From: JAIVGZ01 sp964552205
Lineage (GTDB): Bacteria > Pseudomonadota > Gammaproteobacteria > Natronospirales > JAIVGZ01
Assembly: GCA_964552205.1 (NCBI GenBank)
Contig: CAZKFT010000033.1
Coordinates: 1-21,471 of the forward strand
Direction: 5' to 3'
DNA length: 21,471 bases
Part shown: positions 16,101 to 21,471 of the stretch, one piece after another
Numbering within the stretch: the first letter of the stretch is position 1
How the letters are laid out: every line of letters begins with the position of its first letter
Program-made: the position numbers and the translations under genes
The notes under the pieces: model-generated
What the model saw: only the letters and a program-made list of their open reading frames with translations
Told to the model about the DNA's origin: nothing
Database searches by the model: none

Positions 16101-18240
16101 TAAACAAACTTTGTTGCGAACGCTTGTAGTAGATGGATGTTTGCCAACTGATTTCGCCCAAGCGTTTCATTTGCCGAAGTTTTTGCTCCAATTGCACTGG
16201 ATCTGAACACATCCACTTCCACATGCCGTCAATAAACACTTTGGTCCATTCAAAAATTTGTTGCGGAGTGCATTTTACAATTGGAATTCCATTTTCGTCC
16301 ATGATGTCAAACAAATCGAAAGGATTGTCTCCCGTTGTGACGATAGAAAGGACGGTCGAGTAGTTGACAAATCCGACAGTGTGACCTTCGGGCGTTTCGG
16401 AAGAGCACAGATCTCGCACTCCTCCTAGATCGACTTCACGAGGGCTGATGAGCGGCGAGTCACGAAGGGCCGGGTTATCATTTTTCACATAGCTGGAAGC
16501 TTGGCAGTTGAGGTTCATGAAAAGCGGATTGGTCAGTCCTGTCTTTCCGGGTTTGCCCGAAGACATGTTGGGGATGGTTCCATTTGATAAGAAATGTGTG
16601 AAAAACATTTTCGACCATTTAAAAGGCAACACGTGCAAAAGACCAGGATTGGGACGGTCTGTATCAACAAAGGCTTTGAGTTTGTGGACGGCCTCTTTCA
16701 CCATTTTCTTCAGAAAGAGGGAAGCAAGAACGCGAAAATAGGCAGCATCAATTTCAATTCGTTTGTTGATAATCTTTTCTCGGTCATCGGGTTCGCATGG
16801 CATCTTTGTGACAGGGTCAATCACTTGGCAGGCAACGTTCAACAAACGTCGAGTCATCATTCCAAGGAATGCATATTTTTCTTGGAACACAGTACCAATA
16901 TGACAGAGAAATGAATTGGCTAAAAAGTCTTCGGCATATTTAATTCGTTGCTTGACAACTGTCTCTTTTTCTTCGACGGTTTTCTTATCCAACAAATCAT
17001 AGGAAGACATGGAGCGACAACCAATATAGATTTTGGCTTCGTTCTGCAAGTTTTGGGGGTTGTTTCGACAGATGGAGAGCATGTTTTTCACTTCTTCGTG
17101 CAAAAACAAATCGTTCAAGATGACAGCCATTTTTCGGTTGACGGACGGATCGCGAAGGTTTCGAGTGCCAACCACAATTTCAAATACGTCTTCGGGACAA
17201 GTTGCTCCAAGAGCGAAAAACAAGATGCTGAGTGGAATTTCAGCATTCAAAAAGGTCATTTCGGCATTGAGTTCATGAATCGAGTTCTTCATGCTTGGCG
17301 TGTAGTTGATGACCAGTTTGGTGGAGGACTTGTTCAGGTTCCAATTACGACAACGAATTTCTGCTGCATATTTACGACGAGGATGGTTGGGGTTGTGATG
17401 GATAAAAATATGGTTGAACTTCATCACGAAACCGCCAACAACAACACGAGGAGTGCCATGAATGATAAAGTGCCCACCGAAATCGTTCCAATCGGCTCCA
17501 ATTGAGGCAGGTGGTCGATGCCCGGTCGAGAGTACGTCCAAGGCCGAGTGCACCATGACAGGCACTTCTCCAAGAAAGAGATTTTCAATCTCGTTGGTTT
17601 CGACAATCTTTCGCGTAAAAAAGTCATAGACGGTATGTCTGGCTTTCGACACAAACATAGAAGCGAGGTAAGAGGCTTTTCGGAGCTCGCATTGCACGTG
17701 ATCCAAAAGGGTGTTGGTGTCAGAATTATCGGTGTTGCTGACGTCTGAAAAGTCGATGGTCTTTTCGTTCATTTTTGGTTTGGAGTAGAACAAATTGGAG
17801 AACTTGAACTCGTGAATCTTGCCTCTCTGACGAGAGATCACTTTGATGGTTTCATTTTCAATCATGTGGGGTAAATCACGAAACATAAAGTGGTTGTACG
17901 AAGCAATGTGGCGTGCAGAAGCGGGATGAAAGTCACTAGCCAGGCTGTAGATCTCCATGCTGTCATTGTAGTTGAGAGATTCAGGCCCAACGGATTGGCG
18001 ATGACTAGAAGGAGAGTACATGTCGGAGAATTTGCCATAGCGTTGCCAACCTTCCGATACGTTGGTCAAAGAAGCGATACACTCGAGAAGGCTTTTGCTC
18101 GATTTGATTTTTTCAGCAGTTGGTCCATCAAAATGCATCTCAACCTCTTGTTTCCAATCAATATCTTCTTCCATCGGATCCATGGTGTAAAATGGACACA
18201 TCTCCCATCTTCCCTCGTTGAGGTGCGCGATGAAAAACAT
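13156..18240 (-). CDS. RPB2: DNA-directed RNA polymerase subunit 2 (RPB2), intein-containing
   Basis: 1694-residue precursor from ATG 18240; after intein removal 1339 residues, somewhat longer than yeast Rpb2. It forms the catalytic half of multisubunit RNA polymerase opposite RPB1. Visible hallmarks: VRDLCSSETPEGHTVGFVNY (fork region), SNSNIDDAIIVSDAPVQRG (active-site Asp loop), EGDKM, then after the intein SSNHAQKAVISRV, GGIRPDLEFNPHGFPSRMTE, NHARATGPVNFITHQ, GRFGEMEVKCLGAW, and a C-terminal zinc site CDQC...CLNC. The active-site lysines (GDK, AQK) and the PSRM arginine are kept. SSNHAQKA differs from the usual SRHGQKG. The start is chosen because the frame above overlaps another ORF; ATG 18240 follows TATATAAA and that ORF's stop. 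Later Mets (CPFYT, DPMEED) remain possible. No introns are needed. Confidence 0.95.
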   Translation of the reverse strand: MFFIAHLNEGRWEMCPFYTMDPMEEDIDWKQEVEMHFDGPTAEKIKSSKSLLECIASLTNVSEGWQRYGKFSDMYSPSSHRQSVGPESLNYNDSMEIYSLASDFHPASARHIASYNHFMFRDLPHMIENETIKVISRQRGKIHEFKFSNLFYSKPKMNEKTIDFSDVSNTDNSDTNTLLDHVQCELRKASYLASMFVSKARHTVYDFFTRKIVETNEIENLFLGEVPVMVHSALDVLSTGHRPPASIGADWNDFGGHFIIHGTPRVVVGGFVMKFNHIFIHHNPNHPRRKYAAEIRCRNWNLNKSSTKLVINYTPSMKNSIHELNAEMTFLNAEIPLSILFFALGATCPEDVFEIVVGTRNLRDPSVNRKMAVILNDLFLHEEVKNMLSICRNNPQNLQNEAKIYIGCRSMSSYDLLDKKTVEEKETVVKQRIKYAEDFLANSFLCHIGTVFQEKYAFLGMMTRRLLNVACQVIDPVTKMPCEPDDREKIINKRIEIDAAYFRVLASLFLKKMVKEAVHKLKAFVDTDRPNPGLLHVLPFKWSKMFFTHFLSNGTIPNMSSGKPGKTGLTNPLFMNLNCQASSYVKNDNPALRDSPLISPREVDLGGVRDLCSSETPEGHTVGFVNYSTVLSIVTTGDNPFDLFDIMDENGIPIVKCTPQQIFEWTKVFIDGMWKWMCSDPVQLEQKLRQMKRLGEISWQTSIYYKRSQQSLFIECSEGRMMTPALVIETDPITGRQYLAVNKVVKNMATKEHAFHPFNSGWEGMLMYKGYIEYLGSEELQSSNNLICVYPSDLNKPDKITGQITKYQWCEIHPSIVFSFSGAILPFVGTGPTTRTSFAESMGKQATSLPFMKPYHQYTTGGLVTWYPQRPLCMTKNRRAIDRFEEDGTVQNFFMAIKTSNSNIDDAIIVSDAPVQRGMGRTTIYRKEEDKVKVTLEGKQDKHTIVFAKPANASENTSKNFSAIDNDGLPIVGACINAQERVKPKSKTITLNGVILEAETGRVLNFNNTLVPELANKHIKANVLFGKEKQGEIPKDISKTYNRGEAIVQRVIMSETNGDFNISVLLRSNTQLSEGDKMCLPPWTLIFTLEKGWIRIDKAVDLLHVHILCLDDHGRAYFRKPKNWHIYGVGEHNTLSRINTKTYPLVCTNEHKLCVSRQDDFSDHFLTPIREVKETLHLSCYIKSYMRMGEIEEQADKNWKHIVDKMHRNATFAIVLLLAAALHQDENDNYFPWESDTEWLLPKDLLDLPSLRAEWKTMILKDLDLRSSTETSYLASKGSNETFDKIMNWVKRMFRNEGNWADVAYYFWATSGKEHENLTMFFFHLKKHGRGSKIFFSSAKKVDLLTNVFVFLQHQFHVVADQYSESTFVVSIKKWNTVTKRFSEKIDSQQISVITRSELEEEENQLCEFVYCPDLEDTPFLISYHGHQQWTGNSSNHAQKAVISRVEKHQNMMFIPELGGIRPDLEFNPHGFPSRMTEGQKLELALGMLCVKKGLLGDATSFELFSHHDLYDDLIKAEMNQFSEYWAYDGITGERYPEKIFCGFISYKVLKHMAKLKNHARATGPVNFITHQATCGKRNDGGGRFGEMEVKCLGAWSTSHIQQQVNELSDQSSFWVCDQCAYLACQDDRTGKVFCLNCESTTFHRTRFPWAAKTLFDELRGMGIATYLYVTDEQIQREKERKKKLYEQCVAESQ
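13942..15006 (-). mobile_element. Intein in RPB2, 355 residues, endonuclease probably dead
   Basis: The insertion splits GDKM from SSNHAQKAV, where other RPB2 proteins are continuous. It starts with Cys1 in CLPPWTLIFTLEKGW (block A), has VCTNEHKL (block B, TxxH), FVYCPDLEDTPFLIS (block F) and ends WTGN followed by Ser+1 (block G). The penultimate residue is Gly where most inteins have His. The middle 220 residues are the right size for a LAGLIDADG homing domain, but the expected motif helices (LLLAAALHQDE and FFFHLKKHGRG) lack the acidic catalytic residues, so homing is probably lost while splicing is kept. Precursor residues 1079-1433. Confidence 0.9.
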
Positions 18241-18241
18241 T

Positions 18242-18508
18242 TTATATAGAAAACATATGAGTGAGCCAACTCGAACTGACATAATAGTCGGTTTTTTGTT
18301 GCTGGATCTCGACGACCGCTCCACGACCTAGTCCTTCAAACCGACTCGAAGTTTCAAGTAACATTGCATATTTTTCGTGCAATAAAAGAGCAGGAATGAC
18401 TTCATATTGTAGACGCAAACGAATTTCCGGACACTTGCCCAAAAAGGCCAATGTTGTGTCTATGATTAACAACTCCTTCTGTCGAGCTGGTCGAACTTTA
18501 TTTTTCAT
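18242..18508 (-). CDS. Hypothetical small protein upstream of RPB2
   Basis: 88 residues from ATG 18508 (MKNKVRPARQKELLIIDTTL), ending SSSWLTHMFSI. The middle (RLRLQYEVIPALLLHEKYAM) suggests a helix, or a small alpha/beta fold. No family is recognised. Its stop is one base before the RPB2 ATG, so the two could share a transcript, or the RPB2 promoter (TATATAAA) lies in its last codons. Confidence 0.6.
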   Translation of the reverse strand: MKNKVRPARQKELLIIDTTLAFLGKCPEIRLRLQYEVIPALLLHEKYAMLLETSSRFEGLGRGAVVEIQQQKTDYYVSSSWLTHMFSI

Positions 18509-18550
18509 GGCAACAACTTTCTACTGCTTACAAACGATAAAAAAGCCGCA

Positions 18551-18919
18551 CTAGTATTCGACAGTTGTAAAAACTTGCCCTGGTTGTGCAGGAGCAAGAA
18601 ATTCTAGTGGTTGCCCTTTTTGCTGTCTTGATAGATAATATTCATCAAGTTGTTCGTCATACAATAGGGAATAACGATCTTCGAGATGCTGCCCACGTGT
18701 TGGGGGATTCAGTTCGAGCCAGTTCCAATCGATGGTATGTGCAGCATTAAAGATTTCATCATATTCTGTTGTGAATGCCACTTTTCGCAACTTGACATAA
18801 CATTTCGTCTTTGCCACCACTTGGAAGACTCTGATTTGATACGAGGTCCTTAAGACAAATACCTTCCCCTTTACCTTGTCAAAGATTTCATCAGTAATCT
18901 CTGTAATTCGTTCTGGCAT
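18551..18919 (-). CDS. Hypothetical protein
   Basis: 122 residues from ATG 18919, stop TAG 18553-18551. The first 70 residues look like a small beta-barrel (KGKVFVLRTSYQIRVFQVVA then KTKCYVKLRKVAF). The rest is Gln/Glu/Tyr-rich and probably loop-like. No recognised family. It lies between the GRF zinc-finger gene and the 88-residue ORF, all on the minus strand, 33 bases from its upstream neighbour. Confidence 0.65.
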   Translation of the reverse strand: MPERITEITDEIFDKVKGKVFVLRTSYQIRVFQVVAKTKCYVKLRKVAFTTEYDEIFNAAHTIDWNWLELNPPTRGQHLEDRYSLLYDEQLDEYYLSRQQKGQPLEFLAPAQPGQVFTTVEY

Positions 18920-18952
18920 TTTTTATTATGCAAAATAGGTACAAATATACTT

Positions 18953-19243
18953 TTAATAGCGCTTTTCTTTCTTTTGTTCGGAAATAAGTTCTGTGAGGAT
19001 GTTCATGCTTTCGGTGAGGTGCTGAATATTCTCCATCATAAGGGTATTTTGTTCCATGAGAAATTGTACCTTGCCTTCCAGTGATAATTGATCACTTTCC
19101 CACCGAAAGAAATTACAGCGAGGTTCCCCGAAAGGACGCGGACATGCGAAAAAATATCGACCCTTGTTGAGACCATCTTTTGAAACTCTTTTTTTTAACG
19201 CTTTTTCACCACATTCACAATACAACTCTTCCTTTTCGTTCAT
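18953..19243 (-). CDS. GRF-type zinc-finger protein with coiled coil
   Basis: 96 residues from ATG 19243, chosen because the longer frame runs into the divergent SET gene. Residues 8-48 fit the GRF zinc finger: YCECG (C9, C11), NKGRYFFAC (C34) and RCNFFRW (C43, then W48). GRF fingers bind single-stranded nucleic acid and occur in topoisomerase III, APE2 and NEIL3, usually appended to an enzyme; here the finger stands alone, followed by a coiled coil (residues about 55-90, LMEQNTLMMENIQHLTESMN). Likely an oligomeric nucleic-acid-binding protein. It is divergent from the SET gene with about 14 bases between start codons. Confidence 0.82.
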   Translation of the reverse strand: MNEKEELYCECGEKALKKRVSKDGLNKGRYFFACPRPFGEPRCNFFRWESDQLSLEGKVQFLMEQNTLMMENIQHLTESMNILTELISEQKKEKRY

Positions 19244-19257
19244 TTTACATGTATCTA

Positions 19258-19830
19258 ATGTCAATCAGAGAGATAATGTTTTCGTTTTATCAACAAGATG
19301 GTCGATGCAGTTTCAAGAAAAAACTGTTCTCGCTTCCTTGTCAATCGTGTCAACAAATCACAACCTATGTGCATCCATTTTGCGAATCTTGCATGAAACT
19401 ACTGTTACATGTAGAACTCAAACCTTCCTCGATTGTTGAAGCTGGTTTGGGTCTTTTTGCTGTGGAACAACCTACCAAGACAGTGCTGTTTCGAAAGGGT
19501 GATTTTATTGCTCCCTATATGGGTGAACTCATTACTCAAAAAACCCTAGATCGTCGTTATTCACCAAAACAAGACAATGATATCATATGTCCTTATGTAA
19601 TCTCTGTAGACAAATCAAATTATTATCTGGATGCAGCTCTCTACCGAGGCCCCGCTGCTTACAGCAATCACCATTTTGAACGCAAAAAAGTGAATGCTTA
19701 TCTGGTGGAAACAGAACCGAATGTGATGAGCCTGGTCGCTCGAAAAAACATCAAATCAGGAGAGGAAATCTTCACCAATTATGGCGATACCTACTGGAAT
19801 GGAATATCAACAAAGTTTGAAACAATATAA
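19258..19830 (+). CDS. SET-domain protein (putative lysine methyltransferase)
   Basis: 190 residues from ATG 19258 (ATG 19249 adds three). Residues 60-180 follow the SET fold: EAGLGLFAVEQ (AdoMet-binding start), APYMGELIT, YYLDAALYRGPAAYSNHHF (the N-H region of the pseudoknot), VNAYL, LVARKNIKSGEEIFTNYG (catalytic Tyr region, Y175) and YW. Such enzymes transfer methyl from AdoMet to lysines, often in histones. The N-terminal four-Cys cluster (C28, C31, C42, C45) could bind zinc. The post-SET cysteines are absent and the protein is short. Histone specificity cannot be read from sequence. It is convergent with the helical protein, with two bases between stops. Confidence 0.85.
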   Translation: MSIREIMFSFYQQDGRCSFKKKLFSLPCQSCQQITTYVHPFCESCMKLLLHVELKPSSIVEAGLGLFAVEQPTKTVLFRKGDFIAPYMGELITQKTLDRRYSPKQDNDIICPYVISVDKSNYYLDAALYRGPAAYSNHHFERKKVNAYLVETEPNVMSLVARKNIKSGEEIFTNYGDTYWNGISTKFETI

Positions 19831-19832
19831 GT

Positions 19833-20234
19833 TTATTCGAGCTGAAGAGCTTGAATCGCTTGGAGGTCGTTGTTCAACCATGTTCTGATCTCAATACACA
19901 TTTCGTCATCGAGGATACCTTCGGCAAACATGCTCATGATAAACTCACGTTTCGTATTGTACAGTGTCTTGCAAGTGTTTAATGCCACTTGGTATTCTTT
20001 GAGGTGAGTCTTAAACCATTCCTCGTGAAAGATGAGCATTTCTCGATACTTGTTGAGTTCCCAATCGCTGAAAAGTTTACTGTCCTGGCATCTTTTAAAC
20101 CAGATAGCCATTTTTTCAATTCGTGATTTCATCTCACGTAATTCGTTTACGACCAATTGAGCCTTGGCAAGTGAATTCTGGAAATGAGCACGATATTCCT
20201 CGTCATGTCCCTGTGATCTTTTTTTAGGATTCAT
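19833..20234 (-). CDS. Hypothetical helical protein
   Basis: 133 residues from ATG 20234. After a basic N-terminus (MNPKKRSQGHDEEYR) it is almost wholly alpha-helical with heptad-like spacing (LAKAQLVVNELREMKSRIEK and later segments), so a helical bundle or coiled coil is likely. No family is recognised. The stop is inside AATAAA (19837-19832). It is divergent from the lipase, with a 49-base gap that must hold both promoters. Confidence 0.7.
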   Translation of the reverse strand: MNPKKRSQGHDEEYRAHFQNSLAKAQLVVNELREMKSRIEKMAIWFKRCQDSKLFSDWELNKYREMLIFHEEWFKTHLKEYQVALNTCKTLYNTKREFIMSMFAEGILDDEMCIEIRTWLNNDLQAIQALQLE

Positions 20235-20283
20235 TTCAGTAGATTTGAAGAAAAATTTCGATTACTACTTTCAGAAAACAAAA

Positions 20284-21435
20284 ATGAGCAGAAATATCCC
20301 CACGGAAGCTTCTCCAACACAAAGTCCATTATCCGCTTCAGAAAGTCCTGTTTCTGGAGCAACTCCACCCAAGCAAAAAACTGGGAAGGGAAGAACTGAG
20401 CGAATATTCATGATCATTAGTAGTGTGTTGCTCTTGACAATTCTCCTTTTATTGTTTTTCTTCTGGTTGATGAATATTATCTACTTTAATCAGGTCATCG
20501 ATTCAACACGACAGGCTGCTTATAACCGCACGTATTGTGATGAAAATCCAGGCAAGTGCGATGCTATCTCAGGCGAATCAGAACCTATTCTGACCAATTC
20601 TTCTCAGTTCGGTTCCTTGACGACTTTCAACAAGGAACTTGCACTTTTCTGCATTGCTCAAATTTCAGCCGTGGGAAATCAAACGCCTCCTCATTCCCAA
20701 TTAACATCTGTCAGAGAACTCTTTACAAAAGAAAAGGGAGCTCCCAGCATTGGATTCACTGCCTTCCATCCTGCCACAAACACAGTCTATATTATTTTCC
20801 GTGGTACCCGCACACAATCCGAATGGGAACACGACTTGAACTTTTCTCAGAGACAACTGAAATCGGCTGATTTAGCACATATGGCGAAAATGGAGTATGT
20901 GTTTTCAAACCCTCTGAATCACAAAGACCACCCTCACACCTTTTCCTTCCACGCTGGCTGTTCATCCAACACCATGGTTCATCGTGGTTTTTACAAGGTG
21001 TTTGATGAAATTCGCATACAAGTAGATGCCCATATGAATATGATTTTTGCTAGTCACACGGTGCAACGATTTGTGATTGCAGGCCACTCGTTGGGAGCTG
21101 CACTTGCCTCCCTGACAGGTCTCTTTTTGAGGACCCATTTCTCTGTTCAGTCTGCTGGAAAGATTGTTGTCTACACCTTTGGAAAACCTCGTGTCGGTAA
21201 TCCTGAATATCGCAGCTGCGTTTCATCTCTTTCAATTGTCGTCCATCGTGTGCAAAACGAGGATGATGTGATCACCGCAATTCCTCTTTCGGCCAACCCC
21301 AACTTATCAGAACACAAAGAGCCCTATTTGTTTGATCACGAAGGCGAACCCCAACATTATCAAAACAATTGGAAGAGCCTTTTGTGGACTCACAGCATCC
21401 AAAATTATCGCGATTATGTTAGCTCGCTTCCGTAA
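20284..21435 (+). CDS. Membrane-anchored class 3 (fungal-type) lipase
   Basis: 383 residues from ATG 20284 (an upstream TTG frame start is not used). Residues 1-40 are Ser/Pro/Thr-rich and probably cytoplasmic; 41-68 form a transmembrane signal anchor; the rest is an alpha/beta hydrolase of the class 3 lipase family. Landmarks: IIFRGTRTQSEWEHDL (oxyanion/lid side), GHSLG with nucleophile S269, VVYTFGKPRVGNPEY, acid D327 or D328 (VQNEDDVITAIP) and H370 (LLWTHSIQNY). It should cleave acyl glycerides or phospholipids on the lumenal or outer side of a membrane, possibly during entry or exit. AATAAA follows the stop (21437-21442). Confidence 0.92.
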   Translation: MSRNIPTEASPTQSPLSASESPVSGATPPKQKTGKGRTERIFMIISSVLLLTILLLLFFFWLMNIIYFNQVIDSTRQAAYNRTYCDENPGKCDAISGESEPILTNSSQFGSLTTFNKELALFCIAQISAVGNQTPPHSQLTSVRELFTKEKGAPSIGFTAFHPATNTVYIIFRGTRTQSEWEHDLNFSQRQLKSADLAHMAKMEYVFSNPLNHKDHPHTFSFHAGCSSNTMVHRGFYKVFDEIRIQVDAHMNMIFASHTVQRFVIAGHSLGAALASLTGLFLRTHFSVQSAGKIVVYTFGKPRVGNPEYRSCVSSLSIVVHRVQNEDDVITAIPLSANPNLSEHKEPYLFDHEGEPQHYQNNWKSLLWTHSIQNYRDYVSSLP

Positions 21436-21471
21436 TAATAAAATGAATTATGAAGCGTTTATTAAAGGGTG

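Noticed and set aside
13069..17654. Many open frames antisense to RPB2, one of about 358 codons
   Set aside because: RPB2 is certain on the opposite strand from its motifs; the antisense frames contain none and reflect codon bias.
1..21471. CRISPR arrays, rRNA, tRNA, insertion sequences
   Set aside because: No spaced direct repeats, no rRNA or tRNA signatures and no transposase frames were seen on reading both strands.

Overview
The window looks like a piece of a large nucleocytoplasmic DNA virus (Nucleocytoviricota) of a protist. The reasons are a virus-style RNA polymerase second-largest subunit interrupted by an intein, very tight packing of genes on both strands, many lineage-specific small proteins, and a virus-like mix of membrane-anchored enzymes and eukaryote-like regulators. 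I cannot name the family. A very compact protist genome is the main alternative.

The striking feature is splicing. Four genes only make sense once tiny GT-AG introns of 31-38 nt are removed: a KDM2-like JmjC protein (4 introns), an F-box/kelch protein (3), a membrane-anchored type I phosphodiesterase (1), and a small protein with a duplicated motif resembling the CENP-C/Mif2 N-terminus (1). Each removal restores the exact family motif and the totals stay divisible by three. A fifth spliced gene is likely at 3501-3873 and a sixth is possible at the left edge.

Layout. 1-3500: the end of an unidentified gene, a Lys/Pro-tailed protein (-), an acidic protein (+) and a zinc-ribbon protein (-). 3501-7982: a small basic spliced gene (+), the phosphodiesterase (+), JmjC (-) and a GNAT-like acetyltransferase (-). 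8080-12196: a Cys-rich protein (+), a tail-anchored membrane protein (-), F-box/kelch (+), an unknown protein (+), a frameshifted remnant (-), the CENP-C-like protein (+) and a small acidic protein (-). 12357-18508: a DXD glycosyltransferase (+) convergent with RPB2 (-, 355-residue intein), preceded by a small ORF. 18551-21435: an unknown protein (-), a GRF zinc-finger protein (-), a SET protein (+), a helical protein (-) and a membrane-anchored class 3 lipase (+).

How it may work together: JmjC, SET, GNAT, CENP-C-like and F-box/kelch proteins suggest manipulation of host chromatin, the cell cycle and ubiquitin. The phosphodiesterase, glycosyltransferase and lipase are membrane-anchored and could act on virion or host membranes. 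RPB2 implies viral transcription machinery, yet the introns imply access to the host spliceosome, so at least part of expression is probably nuclear. Convergent genes often end at AATAAA-containing palindromes that overlap the stop codons.
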